DNA from: Aldehydirespirator sp028819505
GTDB taxonomy: Bacteria; Actinomycetota; Acidimicrobiia; Acidimicrobiales; Aldehydirespiratoraceae
DNA: 64,000 bases
Direction: 5' to 3'
Assembly: GCA_965207755.1 (NCBI GenBank)
Contig: OZ242297.1
Coordinates: 3,162,001 to 3,226,000, forward strand
The position numbers and the translations under genes were made by a program. Position 1 is the stretch's first letter; each line of letters begins with the position of its first letter. The notes beneath the pieces are model-generated. The model was not told where the DNA came from, ran no database searches, and worked only from the letters and a program-made list of their open reading frames with translations. Below are positions 1-6,596 of this stretch, piece by piece.

Positions 1-26
1 ACGAGATACCGCCGGACGACCGCGAC

Positions 27-743
27 ATGGGCAGCCTGCTTCGCCGGATCAACGCGGCGCTCGATGGCCCGCAGAGGCTTGAACTCCATGCACCCGGAAG
101 CGACGTCGAGCCCGCCGTGTGGGATCCCGATGTGTTCACCGCGGGGGTGTACCCCACGAGGGAGGCCGCGTTCTTGGCTGGAGCCGCCGCTTCGTCGCTC
201 AACTACCTGCACAGGCGACGGATCCTGGTGCCTCGCGAATTCGTGGGCGGCAGATGCTGGAATTTTCGGGACGTGGTGGCCGTGCGCACATGGCGTTACC
301 TGAGCTCTCAGACTCCACGCCGGGTGTCCAGCCGCGTGGTGAAGGCCCTGGCAAAGTTCGCTGGCGACTCTGAGGCTGTTCAACTCGGCGCCACATCGGA
401 GGGCGATGTGCTGGTGGACCGCGGCACCGGCTGGGTGAATGCGGAGACGGGGCAGAGGGCGCTCGGCTTGGCGATCACCGAGATCGACGCCGTGTTCCGA
501 CCATTCGAATACGGCGCGGGCACCGCCGTCGGTCTTCTGCAAGCCAGTCCCAACACGCGGCTCCATCCCACCACGCTCAACGGCACCCCCCATCTAGAGG
601 GCCATCGAATCAGCGCCAAGGCCTTGGCAAGCGTCGATGCCCGGTGCAGGCGCGAAGCCATCGAAGCGGCCTACCCGGAGCTTGAGGGCGCTGCGTTCGA
701 GGACGTGGTGGATGTCGGTCTGCGACTGCTGAAGGCTGGCTGA
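27..743 (+). CDS. DUF433-type antitoxin with N-terminal helix-turn-helix-like region
   Basis: This 238-aa protein is probably the antitoxin of a DUF433/PIN-like pair. The C-terminal 60 residues show the DUF433 pattern: a 'PHLEGHRISAKAL' stretch, then 'AAYPELEGAAFEDVVDVGLRLL'-like spacing. Residues 40-90 ('TREAAFLAGAA..LNYLHRRRIL') resemble a MerR-like DNA-binding head, as in the second DUF433 protein of this window (21553-22215). The stop is followed two bases later by the GTG of the partner gene, so the two are almost certainly one operon. The likely role is to bind and neutralise the toxin and to repress its own promoter. This is inferred from the family; no operator was identified. Confidence 0.65.
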   Translation: MGSLLRRINAALDGPQRLELHAPGSDVEPAVWDPDVFTAGVYPTREAAFLAGAAASSLNYLHRRRILVPREFVGGRCWNFRDVVAVRTWRYLSSQTPRRVSSRVVKALAKFAGDSEAVQLGATSEGDVLVDRGTGWVNAETGQRALGLAITEIDAVFRPFEYGAGTAVGLLQASPNTRLHPTTLNGTPHLEGHRISAKALASVDARCRREAIEAAYPELEGAAFEDVVDVGLRLLKAG

Positions 744-745
744 TC

Positions 746-1108
746 GTGCGGTTGCTCTACGACGCTGTGCTGCCACAGAGTCTCTCCCACGAGGCGCCGG
801 CAGGCGTGGAGTTGCAGCGCTGGGACGGTGGCGACGTGCCGGACGCGAGCTTGGTAAGAGCCGCCGCCGGGAGGGGATGCCGCGGAGTCGTCCTGCTTGG
901 CCGGGACTCGCTCGAACAGTCAGACCTTCGCGAGATCGGCCGAGAGGTCGGTGTCGCTCTTGTGGCGGCAGCAACGCACAACCCCACTGACGCGAAGCGG
1001 CACCTTCTCAGGAACCTAGATGCTCTGCGCCGAGCACTAGCGAAGCACGACTGCCTGCTGATCTTTGCGGCAGAGGTGCGCCCTGACCCGATGCCCCGCG
1101 GATCGTAG
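746..1108 (+). CDS. PIN-like toxin (DUF5615-like)
   Basis: This 120-aa protein begins with GTG two bases after the antitoxin stop. It reads 'LLYDAVLPQSL' at the N-terminus, where the conserved Asp of the PIN-like fold is expected. A middle 'GVVLLGRDSLEQSDL' corresponds to the second acidic strand, and the C-terminal tail ends 'HDCLLIFAAEVRPD'. DUF5615 proteins are predicted Mg-dependent ribonucleases paired with DUF433 antitoxins. Size, gene order and spacing match that arrangement. No target RNA can be inferred. Confidence 0.55.
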   Translation: MRLLYDAVLPQSLSHEAPAGVELQRWDGGDVPDASLVRAAAGRGCRGVVLLGRDSLEQSDLREIGREVGVALVAAATHNPTDAKRHLLRNLDALRRALAKHDCLLIFAAEVRPDPMPRGS

Positions 1109-1202
1109 AGGCACCATCCCACCGCGGCTCCCGCGGCCGGCATCGAGGTTGCCGCCATGGCCCCTTTGGTCCAGACAGTAGCGGCTTCCCCCGAGATTGT
1201 CC

Positions 1203-2498
1203 CTAGGGCCTGTAGGTGAACACGACGTTGTCCATGCTGGCCGCGACGTTGTCCTCGCCGCCGAGGTTCCGGATCACGGTGATGCGGGCTGCGCCGCAGT
1301 CGCCGAAGCCGTCGCAGTTGAGGGTGCCGACCAGGCCGCGGTAGCCGCGCACGCTGTCGAGGTGGTCGCGGACGCCCTGGCGGTCGATCACCAGGTCGCC
1401 GTCGGTGACGGCGGAGGCCGCCGCGATGGCGTCGAGCAGCAGCGTGGCCGCGTCGTAGCCGAACACCCAGAACGGCGACGACGGGCTCTCGCCGTAGCGG
1501 CGCCGGTACTCGGCCAGGAACCCTGCGCCGCTGCGGCCGGTGCTCTGGTTGACGTTCGCCCCGAAGCGCTGGTCGGGGCCGGTGAAGTAGATTCCGGCGG
1601 TCTGGGGCAGCGACAGGAAGTTGGTGTTCAACAGGCTGTCGGCGGTCACCAGCACGGTCTCGTCGAGGCCCGCCACGCCCGGCGCCTGGCCGGCGATGAA
1701 GTCCGCGGCGGGCTGGAAGATCGGGAAGAACAAAGCGCCCGGGCTGCCTGCGGCGACCTCGGTGAGGGCCGGCACCATGTCGGTGTCGTCCTTGTTGACC
1801 GCGAACACGCCCGTCACGGTGCCCCCGGCGGCTTCGAAGGCGTCCGCGAAGGCCAGTGCCAGGCCCTGGGTGTACGGGTCGCCGTCATGGACGGCCGCCG
1901 CGGTCGCGACATCCAGCTCGCCCGCCACGAACGCGGCCATGGCCGCGCCCTGGTGCAGGTCGTTGGTGGTGGTGCGATAGTAGCCGGCGCTGTAGTCGGG
2001 GCCCGGGTTGCCGGCCAGGTCGGAGGTGAGCGCGGGCGAGGTGTTGCCGCCGGAGATCATCACCATCCCCGCGGCGGTGATCAGCGGCGCCGCGGCCACC
2101 GCCGCCCCCGAGCACGACGTGCCGACCACGCCCACCACATCCTCGTCGGCCACTATCTGCTGGGCCGCGGCCTGCCCGCCGTCGTTGGAGCACAGGTCGT
2201 CGAGGCTGGCGCCCAGCTCCACCTCGAAGCCGTGGACCGGGCCGTAGTCGTCGACCGCCATCCGCGCCGCCCGGTCGATCGGCAGACCGAAGAAGGCCAC
2301 ATCACCGGTGATCGTGTTCAGCGAACGGACCTGGACAGCGTCGCCGGCCTCAACCACCACCACACCCAACGAGCCGGCACCCGACCCGGCCGGGCCGCCG
2401 CCCCCGCCGCCGCAGGCCGCTACGGCCACCGCGAGCACGGCCACGGCGCCCGCCGCCGCCGACCACGGCCGCTCAGGGCGCGTGAACCGGGATCTCAT
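1203..2498 (-). CDS. ABC transporter substrate-binding lipoprotein (Peripla_BP_6, branched-chain amino acid/urea/amide type)
   Basis: This 431-aa lipoprotein has an N-terminal hydrophobic segment ending in the lipobox 'AVAAC' (Cys near residue 29). A Gly/Ser linker follows, then a type I periplasmic binding fold. Visible family features are the early 'NTITGDVAFFG' strand, 'VVGTSCSGAAVAAAPL', 'VMISGGNTSPAL' and the late 'FWVFGYDAATLLLDAI'. Such proteins capture small solutes at the membrane surface and deliver them to an ABC permease. No permease or ATPase gene is adjacent, so this may be an orphan receptor; the substrate cannot be told. Its first codons overlap the end of a decayed higA gene, so the upstream region is not its native promoter in any obvious way. 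Confidence 0.85.
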   Translation of the reverse strand: MRSRFTRPERPWSAAAGAVAVLAVAVAACGGGGGGPAGSGAGSLGVVVVEAGDAVQVRSLNTITGDVAFFGLPIDRAARMAVDDYGPVHGFEVELGASLDDLCSNDGGQAAAQQIVADEDVVGVVGTSCSGAAVAAAPLITAAGMVMISGGNTSPALTSDLAGNPGPDYSAGYYRTTTNDLHQGAAMAAFVAGELDVATAAAVHDGDPYTQGLALAFADAFEAAGGTVTGVFAVNKDDTDMVPALTEVAAGSPGALFFPIFQPAADFIAGQAPGVAGLDETVLVTADSLLNTNFLSLPQTAGIYFTGPDQRFGANVNQSTGRSGAGFLAEYRRRYGESPSSPFWVFGYDAATLLLDAIAAASAVTDGDLVIDRQGVRDHLDSVRGYRGLVGTLNCDGFGDCGAARITVIRNLGGEDNVAASMDNVVFTYRP

Positions 2499-2586
2499 CC
2501 AGCCGATACTGGGCGATGCCCGACGGCGCGGGGAACTCCTCGTCGAGGACCTCGCCGGGGTGGACGGGCGACAGCTTCTGGGTCAT
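2473..2586 (-). pseudogene. HigA-type antitoxin remnant (N-terminal 30 residues)
   Basis: A 37-codon frame starts at ATG 2586. It reads 'HPGEVLDEEFPAPSGIAQYRL', which matches the N-terminus of HigA/VapI antitoxins (HPGE.L.EEF..P.G.SQ.RL). It then diverges and stops, and overlaps the start of the lipoprotein gene. The helix-turn-helix core is missing, so the antitoxin is dead. Frame and direction agree with the higB fragment just upstream. The junction looks like a deletion that joined the higA 5' end to the lipoprotein gene start. Confidence 0.6.
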
Positions 2587-2598
2587 CGATTACTCCGT

Positions 2599-2660
2599 TC
2601 AGCGACAGCCGACCATCTCCACGCGGTGAGCGTTGCCGTCGCGCCAGACGCTAACGGCGC
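2599..2660 (-). pseudogene. HigB/RelE-like toxin remnant (C-terminal 19 residues)
   Basis: The frame ends 'VSVWRDGNAHRVEMVGCR', stopping 12 bases before the higA remnant. HigB toxins end with a strand of this kind (F.W.DGDA.DVEIVDYH). Only the tail is left; sequence further upstream is unrelated and contains a 25-bp direct repeat. Together with the higA piece it records a lost higBA module. Confidence 0.5.
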
Positions 2661-2669
2661 CGACCGCCA

Positions 2670-2756
2670 ATGCAGGCACGCGCGCGGCCCGGCGAGTCTT
2701 ATGGTCGGCGGCCCCACGGCGAAGAAGGCCGATGCAGGCACGCGCGCGGCCCGGCG
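2670..2756. repeat. 25-bp direct repeat, 62-bp period
   Basis: The segment beginning atgcaggcacgcgcgcggcc occurs at 2670-2694 and 2732-2756 without mismatch over 25 bases. The spacer is unrelated. It lies between the higB remnant and the next gene start and belongs to the window-wide class of closely spaced gene-boundary duplications. Confidence 0.85.
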
Positions 2757-2827
2757 GCGGCGTATCGTGGCGGGGAAGCGGGCCTCCACAAGAAGTGGGG
2801 GCGCGTCCGGCGGACCGGGAGGAAGCG

Positions 2828-3352
2828 GTGGTGTCGTCGATCAGCAGAGCGGTGCAGCGGTGCGCGAACTGGCCGGTGGTGCTGGCAGCGCTGGTCGGCC
2901 TCGCCGGCTGCGTGGCGGGCCTCGCTTGGCGCCGGTCGCGGCTGGAGGGAATGGAACTCGACACCGAGGGCTGGTACACGCCCGAGGAGGCGGCGGCGCT
3001 GCTCGACGCACTCGAGGGGCTCGAGGGCGACGCGACGCTCCTCTACGCAATCACCGCGCTCACCATCGACATGCTGTTCCCGGTCTGTTACGGGCTGCTC
3101 CTGGCGGTGCTGCTGTTCCGTCTCTTCCCCGGCGGAGCGCCGCTCTACCTGCTGCCGCCGGCGACCGCCCTGGCCGACATGCTGGAGAACGCCACGGTGG
3201 CGGCGCTGGCGCTCAGCCACGACGGCACACCCTCCGCGCTGGCCTGGCCGGCCGCGGTGTTCACCCTGGCGAAATGGGTGCTGACGGTGGCGACACTGGC
3301 GGCGGTCGTCGCCGGCGCCGCGCTCCGGCTGCGGGCAGCCCTACGCCGCTGA
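2828..3352 (+). CDS. Small integral membrane protein of unknown function
   Basis: I do not recognise a family. The protein is about 174 aa and begins at one of two consecutive GTG codons (2828 or 2831), preceded by a good ribosome site (GGAGG at 2819-2823). It has four hydrophobic segments: 'WPVVLAALVGLAGCVAGLAW', 'TALTIDMLFPVCYGLLLAVLLF', a short one around 'LYLLPPATALADML', and 'VFTLAKWVLTVATLAAVVAG'. Between the first two lies an acidic, predicted extracytoplasmic loop rich in Glu and Leu. It stands alone, and a short direct repeat of its last codons follows the stop. Confidence 0.6.
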   Translation: MVSSISRAVQRCANWPVVLAALVGLAGCVAGLAWRRSRLEGMELDTEGWYTPEEAAALLDALEGLEGDATLLYAITALTIDMLFPVCYGLLLAVLLFRLFPGGAPLYLLPPATALADMLENATVAALALSHDGTPSALAWPAAVFTLAKWVLTVATLAAVVAGAALRLRAALRR

Positions 3353-3519
3353 GGCCGACCGCAAGAACTGAGGCCGACCGCGAGATCCGCCGCCTGCGCC
3401 GGACCCCGGTCAGGGCACGCTGCCCCCGGTCAGGGGACGCTGCGCCTCGACAGGCCACCCTGATTCCGGGGGCCAGAGCGTGATTCGGGGAGCCAGATAT
3501 TCCGGGGGGCGGCGGAGCG

Positions 3520-4239
3520 TCAGCAGGTCTCGCCCGCCTCCAGGAGCCCGGCCTCTCGGAGGGCCGCCTCATTCCCGAACGCGGCCCAGCACCTCCAGGC
3601 CTTGACGCGCTCCGGTGTGAGCAGGCCGGTGTCGGGGCTGTACAGGTCCCTCACGGGGTCGTCCGGGTGCCGGTCCGCCATGGGACGGGGTTCGGGCCGC
3701 GGCGGGGCGTCGTCGATGATCTCCTGGACATAGTCCACCGGCGTGTAGGGCGGCAGCGTCGTCGTCGGCGGCGGCCATGGCACTGGCTGGACCACGCCGT
3801 CGAACGTCACGACGGCGTGCCGCCGACACACCCAGTAGCTGGAGTGATCGTTAATGGTGATGGCCATGCCCAGGAGGTTGCTGGCCCGCGGCACGGTCAG
3901 CGTCGCACCACTCATGCCGACGTTGACGGTCTGGTGGGAGATCGTAGGTGGTCCCGTCGGCGTATTGGTCTCGACCGTCACGCGTACGGTGACAGTCGGA
4001 GAGACACCGCTGAAGTCGTAGCGGTACTTCAGCGCGAATCCGACCTGCGTGGGCTCCGCGGCCGGTTTGCCGGTGGACACCACCGGGCGGCCGTCCGTCG
4101 AGATGCATCGGTGGCTCTGCGCTTGGGCGGACACGGCGAGCACACTCCACAACAGCGCGCCGCATAGTGCGATGATCGTGGCCTTGCGGGCGACGACCAC
4201 CGCGACAGCGCCCCCCCCCCCCGACAACGCGCGCCACAT
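3520..4239 (-). CDS. Putative secreted protein with Pro/Thr linker; start displaced by a local duplication
   Basis: The function is unknown. After 'ARKATIIALCGALLWSVLAVSAQAQS', which reads as a signal peptide cleaved after AQA, comes an extracellular domain of about 130 residues with paired Cys and a beta-rich pattern. A Pro/Thr-rich linker near 'PPPTTTLPPYTP' and a short C-terminal domain ending in Cys follow. The true start is uncertain. A 74-bp direct duplication has placed a second copy of the signal-peptide start upstream (ATG 4274), and that copy is out of frame with this gene across a run of 12 G. Alternative starts are ATG 4239 or GTG codons near 4195. Removing one 74-bp unit would restore an ordinary in-frame ATG. 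Confidence 0.55.
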   Translation of the reverse strand: MWRALSGGGGAVAVVVARKATIIALCGALLWSVLAVSAQAQSHRCISTDGRPVVSTGKPAAEPTQVGFALKYRYDFSGVSPTVTVRVTVETNTPTGPPTISHQTVNVGMSGATLTVPRASNLLGMAITINDHSSYWVCRRHAVVTFDGVVQPVPWPPPTTTLPPYTPVDYVQEIIDDAPPRPEPRPMADRHPDDPVRDLYSPDTGLLTPERVKAWRCWAAFGNEAALREAGLLEAGETC

Positions 4240-4265
4240 AGTGCGATGATCTTGGCCTTGCGGGC
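4157..4265 (-). repeat. 35-bp direct repeat (74-bp period) enclosing a G12/C12 homopolymer
   Basis: Positions 4157-4191 and 4231-4265 match except for two bases and encode the first residues of a signal peptide ('ARKA.IIALCGA'). Between them is a run of 12 C on the plus strand (4211-4222), which is G12 on the coding strand. The upstream copy carries an ATG at 4274 that is out of frame with the gene by one base in G12. A tract of 13 or 10 G would join it in frame. Confidence 0.85.
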
Positions 4266-4382
4266 TGTTCTCATGGCTGACCCTCTATCGAGACGCGGAC
4301 CGGAGATTCCCTACTGTATACCATCTGCGGACCGCGTTCGTCAAGTTGACCGCGTGTCCGGTCTTGCGCCGACGTGTTGCGT

Positions 4383-5351
4383 TCAGCGGACGATCTCGGC
4401 GGCGAGGGACAGGTCGTCGAACGCAGTGCGGAGGTCGTCGACCAGGACCTGGAACTCGTCGATCCCGTGCGCCGTCACGAGAGCGTCCAACTCGGTGCGG
4501 CACTCCTGAACCGTCCCGGAGATCACGAAGGCGTCGACCCAGTCGTCGCGCACCAGATGAGCCGCCGCCGCGGGCCCGCCGTCGGCGAGGCCCCGGCGTA
4601 TGGCCGCCTCGGTCCCGGGGTCGAGGCCGATACATGCCTTGACCATCGCGGGCGAATCGACCAGCCGGAAGGTCAGGCCGGCCCGGGCGGCCCGGCGGGC
4701 CGCCTCGGTCGTGGCCAGGATCGTCATGTAGCACAGCCTCGGGCGCGGCCGGCCATGCTCGTCGGCGGCACTGCGGATGGCAGCCACATGCTCGCCGATC
4801 AGCTCCTTGTGGACGAACGACATGATGAAGCCGTCGGCCAGCTCGCCGGCCAGCCGCATGACCCTCGGGCCTCGCCCTGCCACCCAGATCGGGATGTCGG
4901 GCCGGCCGAAGTCGAGGCGGGCCCGCCGGAACCCGCCGCTCACACCGTCGCCGTCGACGGTCTCGCCGGACCACAGCGCCCGGCTTGCCGTCACCAGCTC
5001 GCGCATGGCGGAGATCGGCGCTCGGCGCTCGATGGCCAGCGCCGTGAGCGCCAGGGCCCCGCCCGCGCCGACACCCAGCGCAGCCCGCCCGCCGGACGCC
5101 TCGTCGAGAGTGGCGACCGCGGCCGCGGTCATCCCCGGATGCCGGGTGTAGGCGTTGGTGATGCCGGTGCCCACCTGGACCGAACTGGTGGCCGCAGCCA
5201 CCGCCCCCAAGGTCACCCAACACTCACGGGCCGCCAGGCCCTCGTCGGGGATCCACACCCGGCTGCAGCCGAGACCCTCGGCCGCCACCGCGGCGCGCAC
5301 GACGGCCTCGACCGGTCCTTCGGGCATCACCATGCAGGCCAGCTGAACCAT
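4383..5351 (-). CDS. LLM class (luciferase-like) F420-dependent oxidoreductase
   Basis: This 322-aa TIM-barrel protein belongs to the bacterial luciferase-like family, whose actinobacterial members mostly use coenzyme F420. Seen features are the early 'GCSRVWIPDEGLAARE' strand and helix, 'VQVGTGITNAYTRHP' (the usual 'GT.V.NP..R.P' cofactor region), 'RAALGVGAGGA' and 'IPIWVAGRGPRVMRLAGELADG'. It is close in length and motif order to 10-methylene-tetrahydromethanopterin-reductase-like proteins. It is a paralogue of the gene at 47810-48790. The substrate is unknown. It is transcribed alone, away from the SDR gene. Confidence 0.85.
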   Translation of the reverse strand: MVQLACMVMPEGPVEAVVRAAVAAEGLGCSRVWIPDEGLAARECWVTLGAVAAATSSVQVGTGITNAYTRHPGMTAAAVATLDEASGGRAALGVGAGGALALTALAIERRAPISAMRELVTASRALWSGETVDGDGVSGGFRRARLDFGRPDIPIWVAGRGPRVMRLAGELADGFIMSFVHKELIGEHVAAIRSAADEHGRPRPRLCYMTILATTEAARRAARAGLTFRLVDSPAMVKACIGLDPGTEAAIRRGLADGGPAAAAHLVRDDWVDAFVISGTVQECRTELDALVTAHGIDEFQVLVDDLRTAFDDLSLAAEIVR

Positions 5352-5728
5352 GGCGCCGACAATAGTGCTGTGTCGGGGAGTTGATGATCCCGACCGTCCA
5401 CGGGTCAGCAGGTGAGCGCATCCGTCATGCGGATCACGGTTTCTCCGGCATGCCGGTGGTGCGGCGTCGGCCAGCGTCCGGGGCAGCCCATGAGTTCCCA
5501 GCGGCGGATCGCGCGGTTCACCGTGCCCCGATCAACTCCGCGCCGACACTGGGGCCGCACGGACCCGCCGGGCGAGGCCCCGAGGCCGGCGCCTGCTCGG
5601 CGCGGACCGGGCGCCCGGTGGAACCGCGCCCTGAGCGCTCTGCAATGCTGTGACCACGTCGTCGACGGCCTTGGCGCCGTCGCCGCCCGGTGGAGCCGCG
5701 CCCTGAGCGCTCTGCAATGCTGTAGCGG
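5352..5728. other. Intergenic region with a duplicated 38-bp segment and an unexplained coding-like stretch
   Basis: On the minus strand, 5405-5540 reads '..VDRGTVNRAIRRWELMGCP' and stops. This could be the tail of a small helix-turn-helix protein, but no start or upstream domain is visible and I do not call a gene. The rest holds a direct repeat: 5614-5651 and 5686-5723 are identical but for one base (38 bp, 72-bp period). The second copy ends five bases before the SDR start codon, so it may carry that gene's leader or promoter. Confidence 0.5.
5614..5723. repeat. 38-bp direct repeat, 72-bp period, upstream of SDR gene
   Basis: The segment begins cccggtgga and ends ctctgcaatgctgt in both copies (5614-5651 and 5686-5723, one mismatch). 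It lies immediately before ATG 5729, so the duplicated part is the 5' leader of the SDR gene. Confidence 0.85.
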
Positions 5729-6493
5729 ATGGAACTCGCGGGACGGGTCGCGCTGGTGACCGGCGGCGCTCACCGCGTCGGTCGGGCCATCGCGCTGGCA
5801 TTGGCCGAAGCGGGCGCGGACGTCGCAGTCGCGTACCACCGGTCCGGGGACCGGGCCGGCGAGACGGTCACCGAGCTGCGCGACTGCGGCGTCGACGCCG
5901 GCGCCTTCGGGGCGGACTTGGCCGTGCCCTCCGAGGCCGCCGGGCTCGCGGAGGCCGTCGCCGGCCGTCTGGGACCGGTCGACGCCCTGGTCAACAGCGC
6001 GTCGTGGTTCGCCCGGGACGAGTTCCCCTCGGACGACACCGAGACCTGGTACCAGACCCTCGATGTTGTGCTGCACGGGCCGTTCCATCTCACCAACGCC
6101 GTCGCGCCGTCGATGCTCGAGCGGGGCGGCGGGGCGGTGGTCAACATCGTCGACCTGTCGGCCTGGCAGCCGTGGCCCGGACGGGCCGCCCACAGCGTGG
6201 CCAAGGCCGCGCTGCTGGCCCTGACCCGCCAGGTGGCGGTGGAGCTCGCGCCGACCGTGCGCTGCAACGCGGTGGCGCTCGGACCGACCATCGAACCCGC
6301 CAGGTTCGGACCCGACCAGGTCGAGAGGCTGCGTCGCCGCACGCTGCTCGGCCGCTGGGCCGGCGGCTCGGAGGCCGGTCGAGCGGTGCGATACCTCCTC
6401 GAGGCCGAGGCGGTCACCGGCGAGTGCCTGACCGTCGACGGCGGCGAGCAGCACGGCCACGTGCGCGACCGCTTCACCGACACCGCCGGCTGA
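5729..6493 (+). CDS. SDR family oxidoreductase with altered catalytic tyrosine
   Basis: This 254-aa Rossmann protein has the NAD(P) motif 'TGGAHRVG' (residues 12-19), which is the pteridine reductase/FolM-like form of TGxxxGxG. It also has 'NSAS' in place of NNAG and a C-terminal 'GECLTVDGGEQ' typical of classical SDRs. At the active site the usual YxxxK reads 'HSVAK', so the catalytic Tyr position appears to be His while Lys is kept. The protein may be catalytically altered or bind rather than reduce its ligand. It is convergent with the LppM-HAD gene; the duplicated leader upstream is noted separately. Confidence 0.75.
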   Translation: MELAGRVALVTGGAHRVGRAIALALAEAGADVAVAYHRSGDRAGETVTELRDCGVDAGAFGADLAVPSEAAGLAEAVAGRLGPVDALVNSASWFARDEFPSDDTETWYQTLDVVLHGPFHLTNAVAPSMLERGGGAVVNIVDLSAWQPWPGRAAHSVAKAALLALTRQVAVELAPTVRCNAVALGPTIEPARFGPDQVERLRRRTLLGRWAGGSEAGRAVRYLLEAEAVTGECLTVDGGEQHGHVRDRFTDTAG

Positions 6494-6505
6494 ACGGCAG
6501 CGACG

Positions 6506-6596
6506 GCGACGGTCAGGCACCCGGGGAGCGGCCCCATGCGCCGATCCGTGGATGGTCCCCGAGGCCGCGACGGTCAGGCGCCCGGGGAGCGGCCCC
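6506..6596. repeat. 30-bp direct repeat, 61-bp period, at the 3' end of the LppM-HAD gene
   Basis: The segment gcgacggtcaggc.cccgggg is present at 6506-6535 and 6567-6596 with one mismatch. The second copy contains the stop codon of the LppM-HAD gene (6574-6576). The first is an extra copy of the gene end lying in the convergent intergenic space. Confidence 0.85.

Noticed and set aside
4209..4224. C12 run as a plain sequencing error
   Set aside because: Not accepted outright, because the flanking 74-bp duplication independently shifts the frame. An error in tract length remains possible and is noted in the finding.
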